Part shown: positions 8,272 through 14,740 of the stretch, piece after piece | Layout: every line of letters begins with the position of its first letter | Numbering within the stretch: position 1 is the first letter of the stretch | NCBI GenBank assembly: GCA_903822375.1 | Contig: CAIJOU010000010.1 | Coordinates: 1-14,740, forward strand | Origin: Candidatus Hydrogenedentota bacterium | GTDB taxonomy: Bacteria > Hydrogenedentota > Hydrogenedentia > Hydrogenedentales > CAITNO01 | Reading direction: 5' to 3' | DNA length: 14,740 bases | The notes under the pieces: model-generated | Database searches by the model: none | What the model was told of the DNA's origin: nothing | The model's input: the letters and a program-made list of their open reading frames with translations, nothing else | Translations under genes and position numbers: made by a program

Positions 8272-8280
8272 TGATATACT
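8272..8280 (+). promoter_or_regulatory. Extended -10 promoter candidate for the YegD-like gene
   Basis: TGATATACT contains TG-n-TATACT, an extended -10 element matching the TGnTATAAT consensus but for one base of the hexamer. It lies about 80 bases before the GTG at 8360. No convincing -35 is seen at 16-18 bases, which extended -10 promoters can tolerate. It lies in the intergenic region between divergent genes. Confidence 0.4.
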
Positions 8281-8359
8281 CCGCGTTTTCCCATCGTTCG
8301 CCGGAGCGGGCGGGGTGGGAGCGAACCGGCCTTTCTTCACAAAACGAGGTGATTTCGCA

Positions 8360-9772
8360 GTGACGCAACTGTATTGCGGTGTCGATTTTGGCACGACCAA
8401 TTCGAGTGTGGCCGTATCGGACGGCGTGTCCGCGCGGGTGCTGCATCTGGACGATGACAACGACCCGGGCACCTCGCTGCCCTCGCTGCTGTACATCACG
8501 CGCGATGGGGAATCCATCGTGGGCCGTTCCGCGGCAAAGGCGTTCATCGAGCGCAATGTGGACCGCGAGGTTATTCTCAAGCAGATCGACCTTGGCGTCG
8601 AGATAGAGGCCTATGTCGCCTCCGAGCCGGACAAGAGCGAGAGCTACCGTCCGGGCGCCGTTGACCCGGAGCGGCGCGAGTCGGTCCGGGCGCATGCCAT
8701 GGTCGAGATCAACTCGCCGGGCCGCCTGTTCCAGTCGCTCAAGACGCTGTTGCGGCACCGGGGCTTCAAGGGCACGGAGGTGTTCGGCACACAGTACCAA
8801 ATCGAGGAACTGGTTTCGGTCATTTTGCGCCGCATCAAATCCGCGGCGGACGCGGCCGCCGGCGAGCCGGTGGAACGGGCCGTGTTCGGCCGGCCGGTGC
8901 GTTTTTCCAAAGACGCGGAAGAGGACAAAACGGCGGAGGAGCGCCTGCTCACGGCCGCCCACCTGGCCGGATTCCGCGAGGTGAATTTCTTTTACGAGCC
9001 CGTGGGCGCCTGCGTGGAATACGCCGTCGCCTCGGATGAACGGCAGCGCCTTATGGTGGTGGACATCGGCGGCGGCACCTGCGACGTGTGCATCATGGAG
9101 TTCAGCGGCGCGCACGGTGCGGCGCGGCGTCTTGCCGAAAGCCGCATTCTCGCCGTGTCCGGCGTGCCCGTCGCGGGCGACGCCATTGACCGCGAGATCA
9201 TCCGCAGCAAGCTGTTCCCCGTGTTCGGCAGCCGCGCCCGCTACGGCCCGAACAAGCTGCCCATGCCCCAGTTCGTTTACAACCAAATCCTCGACTGGCA
9301 GAACCTGTACAAGCTGAACACCGAGGAAACGATCAACTGGCTGCTGGCCGCCGAATCCAGCAGCGACCATCCCGAGGGGCTGCGCGCGCTGCGCTTCCTG
9401 ATACAGCGCAACTTCGGCTATCCCATCGTGCGCGAGGTCGAGGCGGCCAAGAAACGGCTGTCCTATGGTCTGGAAACGGACATCTCGTTGCATTACATGG
9501 ACATCCACCTGGACGAGCGGCTGGAACGGGGCGAGTTCTCGCACATCATTGAGGACCAGCTCCACATCATGCTGGGCACCATCGAGGAGGCCGAGGCGGC
9601 AGCCGGGCTGCGGCCCGACCAGCTCGACCTGGTGCTGACCACGGGCGGCACGAGCCTGATTCCGGCCATCCGCGACATGCTGCACGAGCGCTACGGCCCC
9701 GACCGCGTCCAGCAGCGCGACACCTTCACCAGCGTCGCGACAGGTTTGGCCATCGTAGCGCAGTACGTGTGA
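8360..9772 (+). CDS. Hsp70-family ATPase, YegD-like (no substrate-binding domain)
   Basis: A 470-residue protein with the actin/Hsp70 nucleotide-binding fold. Phosphate-1 loop YCGVDFGTTNSS (residues 5-16), phosphate-2 loop LMVVDIGGGTCD (Asp235), and adenosine loop TTGGTSLIP (427-435). Length and the blocks AVFGRPVRF, AGFREVNFFYEPV and the phosphate-2 context follow E. coli YegD (about 450 residues), a non-canonical Hsp70 lacking the C-terminal peptide-binding and lid domains. The cellular role of YegD is unclear, so no partner is assigned; no grpE or dnaJ is nearby. The start is GTG at 8360, with GAGG at 8346-8349 ten bases upstream; the frame is open further back to an ATG at 8240, but that would add about 40 residues before the phosphate loop. 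It ends facing the toxin-antitoxin genes. Confidence 0.88.
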   Translation: MTQLYCGVDFGTTNSSVAVSDGVSARVLHLDDDNDPGTSLPSLLYITRDGESIVGRSAAKAFIERNVDREVILKQIDLGVEIEAYVASEPDKSESYRPGAVDPERRESVRAHAMVEINSPGRLFQSLKTLLRHRGFKGTEVFGTQYQIEELVSVILRRIKSAADAAAGEPVERAVFGRPVRFSKDAEEDKTAEERLLTAAHLAGFREVNFFYEPVGACVEYAVASDERQRLMVVDIGGGTCDVCIMEFSGAHGAARRLAESRILAVSGVPVAGDAIDREIIRSKLFPVFGSRARYGPNKLPMPQFVYNQILDWQNLYKLNTEETINWLLAAESSSDHPEGLRALRFLIQRNFGYPIVREVEAAKKRLSYGLETDISLHYMDIHLDERLERGEFSHIIEDQLHIMLGTIEEAEAAAGLRPDQLDLVLTTGGTSLIPAIRDMLHERYGPDRVQQRDTFTSVATGLAIVAQYV

Positions 9773-9803
9773 TGATGGGAGCCATGGGAAGAATGGGAAT
9801 TTT

Positions 9804-9857
9804 GGGAGTGATGGTAGAAAACAGACTTTCTGTCAGCCTCCCATGCCTCCCATAATT
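9804..9857. repeat. Palindromic direct repeat, copy A (far side of the toxin-antitoxin pair)
   Basis: GGGAG (9804-9808) pairs with CTCCC (9838-9842), and inside it ACAGA (9821-9825) pairs with TCTGT (9829-9833). Bases 9828-9857 are identical over 30 bases to 10515-10544 next to lptB. Upstream, 9774-9815 carries several ATGGGA-like units. It lies between the convergent YegD-like and toxin genes and could end transcription from both sides. Confidence 0.85.
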
Positions 9858-9892
9858 TCCATGCTTCCCAAAACTCTCATGGCCTTTGCCGC

Positions 9893-9934
9893 TCAAGCCA
9901 ACTGGAGCTTTTTGCCGATATACTTATCCGCGAT
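9893..9934 (-). pseudogene. Diverged copy of the lptB 3' end
   Basis: In the - strand frame ending at TGA 9895-9893 the sequence reads IADKYIGKKLQLA-stop. lptB ends VRQIYLGEKFQLA-stop. Over the last nine residues six match, and bases 9891-9909 match 10557-10575 at 17 of 19. Next to it is copy A of the palindrome, in the same order and orientation as at the real lptB end. There is no upstream lptB sequence; the toxin gene abuts and overlaps this remnant. I infer a left-over gene end from an insertion or recombination. Confidence 0.7.
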
Positions 9935-10184
9935 ACACCTCGCGACGGTGGCCCACTTCGATGACGACGACACGGAGAACGGCGTCGCAGATTTCGTAGA
10001 TGATGCGGTAGTCATCGACCCGAATGCGATAGATGTCCTGCGAGTTTGAGAGTTTCTTGACACCCGTTGGCCGGGGGGTGTCGGCCAATGCGTCAATGGC
10101 GGGTTGGAGGCGCCTGCACGTGTCCAGTGAAAGCTTCTTCATTGCGCGGAAAGCGTGCGGCGTCAATACGACCGTATAGGTCAT
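9924..10184 (-). CDS. RelE/ParE-family toxin
   Basis: An 86-residue toxin of the RelE superfamily, normal in length. It begins TYTVVLTPHAFRAMKKL, has the helical segment RRLQPAIDALAD, then KKLSNSQDIYRIRVDDYRI and IIYEI, and ends VVVIEVGHRREVYRG. The LxxxxxxYRIRVxDYRIIYEI and VGHRREVYR blocks are typical of RelE-type mRNA interferases that cut mRNA on the ribosome; ParE-type gyrase inhibitors share the fold, so RelE is favoured but not proven. The start ATG (10184) overlaps the antitoxin stop as ATGA, so translation is probably coupled. The frame is open upstream of this ATG, but those residues are out-of-frame antitoxin sequence. The stop codon lies inside the lptB-tail remnant. Confidence 0.92.
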   Translation of the reverse strand: MTYTVVLTPHAFRAMKKLSLDTCRRLQPAIDALADTPRPTGVKKLSNSQDIYRIRVDDYRIIYEICDAVLRVVVIEVGHRREVYRG

Positions 10185-10405
10185 TTCAGCCCCAGCTCTC
10201 CCTTGGCATCCTCCCAAAGGATGTCTTCCCCGGGTTCTTGTCTGGCCCGGCGCACGGCCTCCAGGTCCATGAGGTCTTCCCATTCCTCAATAGACATGAT
10301 CACGGCCACCTCCTTGCCGTCTTTGCTGAGCACAATGGGCTCATGGCTGCTGTTGACGCGTTGAATTGCGTCGTCAAGGTTAAAGTTGGACGTGGCCACC
10401 GTCAT
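10181..10405 (-). CDS. Phd/YefM-family antitoxin
   Basis: A 74-residue antitoxin partnered with the RelE-like toxin. The Phd/YefM pattern is visible: N-terminal DNA-binding region (TVATSNFNLDDAIQRV), then EPIVLSKDGKEVAVIMSIEEWEDLMD, followed by an acidic C-terminal arm (EPGEDILWEDAKGELGLK) that would wrap the toxin. Such proteins neutralise the toxin and repress their own promoter. AGGAG (+ strand CTCCT at 10414-10418) lies eight bases before the ATG, and a consensus TATAAT lies about 27 bases upstream. The order antitoxin then toxin with an ATGA overlap is standard. It lies 154 bases downstream of lptB, beyond the palindromic repeat, so it probably has its own transcript. Confidence 0.92.
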   Translation of the reverse strand: MTVATSNFNLDDAIQRVNSSHEPIVLSKDGKEVAVIMSIEEWEDLMDLEAVRRARQEPGEDILWEDAKGELGLK

Positions 10406-10431
10406 GTTTCAGTCTCCTGTGTCACCTTTTC

Positions 10432-10437
10432 ATTATA
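10432..10437 (-). promoter_or_regulatory. -10 box of the toxin-antitoxin promoter
   Basis: Read on the - strand this is a perfect TATAAT, placed 26 bases before the antitoxin ATG with the ribosome-binding site between. The -35 at normal spacing is poor (GTGGGC); a TTGCAG is only nine bases away. Autoregulation by the Phd/YefM protein is expected for the family; I see no clear operator palindrome. Confidence 0.5.
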
Positions 10438-10497
10438 CCCCATATCCTGCAACTGCCCACTTCGTTCATAAGTCGCCTTCCCACGATGATGGAAGTG

Positions 10498-10544
10498 ATG
10501 GGAGAAGACAGGTCTTCTGTCAGCCTCCCATGCCTCCCATAATT
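10498..10544. repeat. Palindromic direct repeat, copy B (downstream of lptB)
   Basis: ATGGGAG (10498-10504) pairs with CTCCCAT (10525-10531); inside, GACAG (10507-10511) pairs with CTGTC (10517-10521) over a 5-base loop, and AGAAGAC/GTCTTCT is an alternative pairing. Bases 10515-10544 are identical to copy A. It begins 14 bases beyond the lptB stop and could act as the lptB terminator, though there is no T-run. Confidence 0.85.
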
Positions 10545-10558
10545 CCCATCATCCCCGC

Positions 10559-11301
<743 letters not shown>

Positions 11302-11305
<4 letters not shown>

Positions 11306-12240
11306 GGGGCGGCCACCAGCTCCGGATAGGCGGCGTTGAGCAGCAGCCGGTTGAGCCGGGTCTGCTCCTCGGGGCTGCGCTTTTCGGCGGCGACCAGCTT
11401 CTGCGCCTCTTCGCCCAGCGCGCGCCCCTTCCACGCCGCCTCGCTGTACAGTTTCGGGCTCTTGAGCACCGAGTTGACCAGCTTAACAATGTCGCCCTTG
11501 CGCTGGAGCAGCACGGCCGTGTCCACGCTCATGAGCAGTTTCCGGTTGTCGGCGCTGATCTGCGACACGATTTGCTTGCCCGGTGCGGCGTCCGCGGCGT
11601 TTGCCTCGGTGCGCAGCCTGCCGATCAGCGCGGCCCAGTCCTTCACGTCACCCTCGCGCAGGAGCGAAGCGTCGCCCTTGCCGCCGCCGGGGCCACCCTC
11701 CATGCCCTGCAGCGGCACCTGGTCGGCGCGCACGCGCGAGACCTCGAAGTTGTTGGTCTTCACGTTGAGCATCATCTTCTCGCCGCGCAGTCCCTTGATC
11801 TTGTCGTTGTTGACCACCGGATCGCCGGTAAACACCACTTCGCCCGAATCGAAGTTCCATTCGGCATGGCCGGCGGTGATTTGCGCGTCGGGATGGTTCA
11901 CCTCGACGTTGCGGTCCATGACGATCATGGAGGGCGTGTTCTGCCCCTCCTTCCAGGTGAACTTCATGGTCTGCGCCTTGATCGGCAGCGGCTTCTTGTC
12001 CGGATCGTCGGACAGCAGGCGAATCTTGACGCCGTCGGTCATCTCGTCGATGGCGCCGGTCGCAAAGTTGCCCTTCATGTGGCCCGCGTCAATTTCCATC
12101 GAGCTGTAGCCGCTCATGCCCTGCCCCTGCGCCGGCGGGGCGCCCTTGGCGGGTTCGGCCGCGGTGGGTGCCTTGGCGGGTTCGGCCGCCAGGGCGGCAG
12201 AGCACACGAGGGCCAGAGCGCACAGCATGCGCATGTTCAT
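11302..12240 (-). CDS. lptA: LptA/OstA-like periplasmic LPS transport protein with C-terminal extension
   Basis: A 312-residue exported protein. Signal peptide at residues 1-18/19 (LCALALVCSAALAAEP). A linker with a repeated AAEPAK unit follows; in DNA this is a 19-base repeat at 12144-12162 and 12171-12189. Residues ~45-190 carry the OstA pattern of alternating beta strands: MEIDAGHMKGNF, AQTMKFTW, VMDRNVEVNHPDAQITAGHAEWNFDSGEVVFTGDPVV, then GLRGEKMMLNV. LptA forms the periplasmic bridge that carries LPS to the outer membrane. The position between lptC-like and lptB genes, with ATGA overlaps on both sides, backs the call. AAGGA six bases upstream supports the ATG at 12240. Residues ~195-312 are a mainly helical, charged extension absent from the ~185-residue E. 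coli LptA; its function is unknown. Confidence 0.82.
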
Positions 12241-12842
12241 GGCGAATCCTTTCCGAAACGGACCGTGCCGGTGGCTCCGGTCAGTTCAAACAGCTTGCTA
12301 TCAGGATACAGGCGCAGCGCCCCCGCTTCCAGTTGAAGCGACGGATCGTTGATGCTGACATGGTTGTCGGAACGCGCCACGCCCGGGCTTCCGTCCTCGG
12401 GCTTCTCCCAGGTGATGTCGCTCAAGTTGATCTGGAGCGTGCCGGCTTTGACGTGGACGTCGTCCTGCAGCACCGCGCGGCGGTCCTGCTCGAAGGTGCC
12501 GCGCTTGGCGTCTATGACCACGTCCTCATGCCCCTCCTGCTCGCTGTAGACCACGGCGCGCGCGTTCTGGAAGGCATAGGCGTTCTGGCCCTGCATGGTG
12601 AACGCGGTGGCGTGCACCCAGAACTCGGGCTTCTGCGCCACGCCCTCCATCTGTTTGGAGCGGTGCATGTACAGGTTAATCTCGCTCATCTGCAGCGCGT
12701 TGTCCGGCTGGGCGTAGGGGTCGGCGGCCGCCTTGGGCGTGTTCGCGGACGGCGCCTCGGGTGCGGAGGGCGGCGGCGCCGGCTGTGAACAGCCCGCCGT
12801 GAACGCCAGGGCCAGCGGCAGCAGGAGGTGCAGGCGGTTCAT
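12237..12842 (-). CDS. lptC: LptC-like lipoprotein
   Basis: A 201-residue predicted lipoprotein: signal MNRLHLLLPLALAFTAGC with lipid Cys18, then a Pro/Ala-rich linker (to ~residue 45) and a beta-rich domain with INLYMHRSKQ, WVHATAFTMQGQ, VVIDAKRGTFEQ, AVLQDDVHVKAG and LQLEAGALRLYPDSKLFELTG. The run of strand pairs and the closing LF-LTGATG resemble LptC/LptA OstA folds. LptC receives LPS from LptBFG and hands it to LptA. E. coli LptC is held by one membrane helix; here the anchor would be lipid. The gene overlaps the coaX stop (ATGA at 12842-12839) and the lptA start (ATGA at 12240-12237). Sequence similarity to LptC is loose, so the name rests mainly on fold pattern and position. Confidence 0.72.
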   Translation of the reverse strand: MNRLHLLLPLALAFTAGCSQPAPPPSAPEAPSANTPKAAADPYAQPDNALQMSEINLYMHRSKQMEGVAQKPEFWVHATAFTMQGQNAYAFQNARAVVYSEQEGHEDVVIDAKRGTFEQDRRAVLQDDVHVKAGTLQINLSDITWEKPEDGSPGVARSDNHVSINDPSLQLEAGALRLYPDSKLFELTGATGTVRFGKDSP

Positions 12843-13615
12843 GCGGCGGGCCCGGCGTTCTTTTCGAACACGGCGCGCAGGCCCTTGAGCGTAAGCAGCG
12901 GGTCCACCACCTCAATCTCTTTGGATACGCCGGCTATCGTTCTGGCCAGGCCGCCGGTGGCGATGGCCTTGGCCTTGCCGCCCATCTCGGCCCGCATCCG
13001 CCGGATCAGGCCGTCCGTCATGTCGGCATAGCCGTAGGTCAGGCCGGCCCGGATGTTGGTCACCGTGTCGCGCCCGATGACGGTCCTGGGCACCACGATA
13101 TCCACGCGCGGCAGTTTCGCGCAGTGCTCAAACAGGGCGTCGGCCGACAGCTGGATGCCCGGCACTATGATGCCGCCAATCCATTCGGCCTTGGCCGTAA
13201 GCGCGTCAAAGGTGGTGGCCGTGCCGAAATCGATGATGATCAGCGGGCCCGCATGGTCCTCCAGCGCGCCGACGGCGTTGACAATGCGGTCCGCGCCCAC
13301 TTCCCGGGGGTTGTCCACCTGCAGCATGATGCCGGTTTTGACGCCGGGCTCGACCATGAGCGCCTCCACCTTGAAGGCGTGGCGCGCAACCTGCTGCAGC
13401 GCGGGGTTCAACTGGGGCACCACGCTGGACACGCAGCAGCCGGTGATTTGGCGCGGATGCAGTTCGATGCTCTGCAGCAGCATCATCAGCAGGATCTGCA
13501 GCTCGTCGCCGGTGCGGTAGTTGGCCGTCACCACGCGCCAATGGCCGCGCAGCTCGCGCCCGTCATACAGGCCGAGCACCGTGTGCGAATTGCCGACATC
13601 CACCACCAGTAACAT
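12839..13615 (-). CDS. coaX: Type III pantothenate kinase
   Basis: A 258-residue cytoplasmic kinase that phosphorylates pantothenate, the first step of CoA synthesis. Type III motifs: phosphate-1 loop DVGNSHTVLGL (from Asp6), DNPREVGADR (101-110) with the catalytic Asp109 of GADR, IIIDFGTATTFDAL (126-139), GGIIVPGI (147-154), and a late AIATGGLA (217-224). Length is normal. The ATG at 13615 starts right before the first loop; the Shine-Dalgarno is weak (GGAA about nine bases upstream). It follows nadC by 88 bases of very GC-rich spacer and overlaps the lptC-like gene by 4 bases. In many bacteria coaX follows nadC and birA; no birA is present here. Confidence 0.95.
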   Translation of the reverse strand: MLLVVDVGNSHTVLGLYDGRELRGHWRVVTANYRTGDELQILLMMLLQSIELHPRQITGCCVSSVVPQLNPALQQVARHAFKVEALMVEPGVKTGIMLQVDNPREVGADRIVNAVGALEDHAGPLIIIDFGTATTFDALTAKAEWIGGIIVPGIQLSADALFEHCAKLPRVDIVVPRTVIGRDTVTNIRAGLTYGYADMTDGLIRRMRAEMGGKAKAIATGGLARTIAGVSKEIEVVDPLLTLKGLRAVFEKNAGPAA

Positions 13616-13703
13616 GCCGCGGTTCCGTTTGCAGTTGGTTGAGGTTTCCGCCGCGGCCGCGCCCGGCCCCCCGCGGGGGCTTCGCGCGGCGGCGCACGCA
13701 GAC

Positions 13704-14540
13704 TCAGATGTTCTCGATCAGCAGTGTCAGGTCGATTGCGGGCGCCGAATGGGTCAGCGCGCCGACGGACACAAAGTCCACCCCCGTCGCCGCCATGCCG
13801 CGAACGCGCTCCAGCGAGGCGTTGCCGCTGGCCTCAAGGACGACCTTGTGTCCCCCGGCGCGGCGGACGGCCTCGGCCATCGTTTCATTGTCCATGTTGT
13901 CCAGCATAATCACATCGGTATCGGTCGCGAGCGCCTGGTCAAACTCCTCCAGGTTGCGCACCTCAACCTCCACCCGCATCAGATGATGGGCCTGCGCCCG
14001 GGCGCGGCGCACCGCCGTGCCGATACCCCCGGCGGCCATGACGTGGTTTTCCTTGATCAGCACGCCGTCAAAAAGTGTGTGCCGGTGCGGCGCCCCGCCC
14101 CCGTGCACGATGGCGGCCTTTTCCAGTTGGCGCAGCATCGGCGTTGTCTTGCGGGTGCCGCAGATGCGGCAGTCCAGCCCCTGAAGCTGGTCCACAAACC
14201 GGCGCGTGACCGTGGCCACCCCCGACAGATGCTGCACAAAGTTCATCGCGGTGCGTTCCGCCGTCAGCACGGCCCGGGTCTTGCCCGTGAACGAGGCAAT
14301 CACATCGCCCTTGCCAAAGGTTGTCCCGTCTTCCAGGCTGCTCCAATCCCCGATATCGGCCCGCATCACCTCAAAGGCCGTCTTAAACGGCGCGATGCCG
14401 CTCAGGACGCCCTCCTGTTTTGCAGAGAGCCGCACCCGGCACCGCAACGCCGCGTCAACGACACTGTTTGTCGTGATGTCCTCGTGACCGACATCTTCCA
14501 GCAGGGCCGAGGTGACCAGATTTTCCATGGATTGTTGCAT
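13704..14540 (-). CDS. nadC: Nicotinate-nucleotide pyrophosphorylase (quinolinate phosphoribosyltransferase)
   Basis: A 278-residue enzyme that makes nicotinate mononucleotide from quinolinate and PRPP in de novo NAD synthesis. Visible motifs: LTAERTAMNFVQHLSGVAT (92-110), GTRKTTPMLRQLEKAAI (128-144), HGGGAPHRHTLFDGVLIKENH (146-166), EVEV (191-194), IMLDN (211-215), EASGN (236-240) and VDFVSVGALTHSAP (254-267), all in the order and spacing of NadC. I chose the ATG at 14540, with AAAGGTGG starting about 19 bases and ending about 11 bases upstream; a GTG at 14555 would add five residues and lies inside that ribosome-binding site. It is the first gene of the - strand run leading to coaX and the lpt genes. 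nadA and nadB are not in the window. Confidence 0.96.
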   Translation of the reverse strand: MQQSMENLVTSALLEDVGHEDITTNSVVDAALRCRVRLSAKQEGVLSGIAPFKTAFEVMRADIGDWSSLEDGTTFGKGDVIASFTGKTRAVLTAERTAMNFVQHLSGVATVTRRFVDQLQGLDCRICGTRKTTPMLRQLEKAAIVHGGGAPHRHTLFDGVLIKENHVMAAGGIGTAVRRARAQAHHLMRVEVEVRNLEEFDQALATDTDVIMLDNMDNETMAEAVRRAGGHKVVLEASGNASLERVRGMAATGVDFVSVGALTHSAPAIDLTLLIENI

Positions 14541-14616
14541 GATTGGACGAACCACCTTTCAAGCCGACAATTTTAACATAGGACGGAGGCCCTTCTCGAC
14601 CTGGCCGCGCCGCAGG

Positions 14617-14687
14617 GGACTGTCACCATTTTCGGCCGCAAGCCTGACGCTGCCGACCAGGACATACCCCTGAGAATGGTGACTGTA
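14617..14687. repeat. Inverted-repeat element upstream of nadC
   Basis: GTCACCATTTTC (14622-14633) pairs with GAGAATGGTGAC (14672-14683), 11 of 12 positions plus one G-T pair. The left arm is preceded by GGGGACT and the right arm is followed by TGTACCC. Arms of the GGGACTGTCACC kind are common in REP-like intergenic elements. The 185 bases from nadC to the window edge (14556-14740) hold no gene I can support; AT-rich TTTTAACATA (14571-14580) may include the nadC promoter. Confidence 0.45.
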
Positions 14688-14740
14688 CCCGTGCCCGCGA
14701 ATACCGGTGTGTGGCGGCTCGGGTAAGTCCACCCATTTCC

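Noticed and set aside
8231..9685. 484-codon open frame on - across the YegD-like gene
   Set aside because: Antisense to an intact Hsp70-type ATPase; low-complexity composition and no motif.
10184..10283. 33-codon upstream extension of the toxin reading frame
   Set aside because: It reads antitoxin sequence out of frame; the ATGA overlap marks the usual toxin start.
12144..12189. 19-base tandem repeat in the lptA-like gene, first thought to be a regulatory repeat
   Set aside because: It is in frame and simply encodes the repeated AAEPAK linker after the signal peptide.
13521..14576. 351-codon open frame on + across nadC
   Set aside because: Shadow; nadC on the other strand has all family motifs in order.

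Overview
The window is GC-rich bacterial DNA with dense coding on both strands. The lipopolysaccharide-export genes (lptB, an lptA-like gene, an lptC-like gene), two predicted lipoproteins and a predicted outer-membrane barrel indicate a diderm (Gram-negative-type) organism. The Thr-type sulfatase-fold lipoprotein and the DUF2961/GH172 protein are kinds of gene often seen in Planctomycetes, Lentisphaerae, Hydrogenedentes and similar environmental lineages. That placement is a guess from gene content; no phylogenetic marker is complete here.

Layout. Bases 1-461 (+) are the 3' end of carB (pyrimidine/arginine synthesis). Then, all on +: a large lipoprotein of the sulfatase/alkaline-phosphatase fold (547-3216), a WbuB-like GT4 glycosyltransferase (3290-4528), a roughly 330-base gene-free gap holding two inverted-repeat structures, and a DUF2961/GH172-type protein (4858-5883). 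These suggest surface-glycan or polysaccharide work but do not form an obvious tight operon. On - follow a membrane-anchored metallophosphoesterase (6913-5981) and, upstream of it, an exported beta-barrel-like protein (7978-7079). The 165 bases between them show nothing I can name. A YegD-like Hsp70 paralogue (8360-9772, +) diverges from the barrel gene.

The right third is one - strand run: nadC, coaX, lptC-like, lptA-like, lptB. From coaX to lptB every junction is a 4-base ATGA stop/start overlap, so cofactor synthesis (NAD, CoA) is joined to LPS export. Just downstream of lptB lies a Phd/YefM-RelE toxin-antitoxin pair (10405-9924), also ATGA-coupled.

The most unusual structure is around that toxin-antitoxin pair. 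The palindromic sequence downstream of lptB is repeated on the far side of the pair (30 identical bases), and next to that second copy is a diverged copy of the last codons and stop of lptB. The pair therefore sits in a segment bounded by two copies of 'lptB 3' end plus palindrome', as expected if a small cassette entered at the 3' end of lptB. No integrase or transposase is visible. Most of the rest is ordinary. Smaller oddities are an altered metal-binding motif in the phosphoesterase, a Thr at the sulfatase nucleophile position, a long C-terminal extension on the LptA-like protein, and two unexplained inverted-repeat elements.
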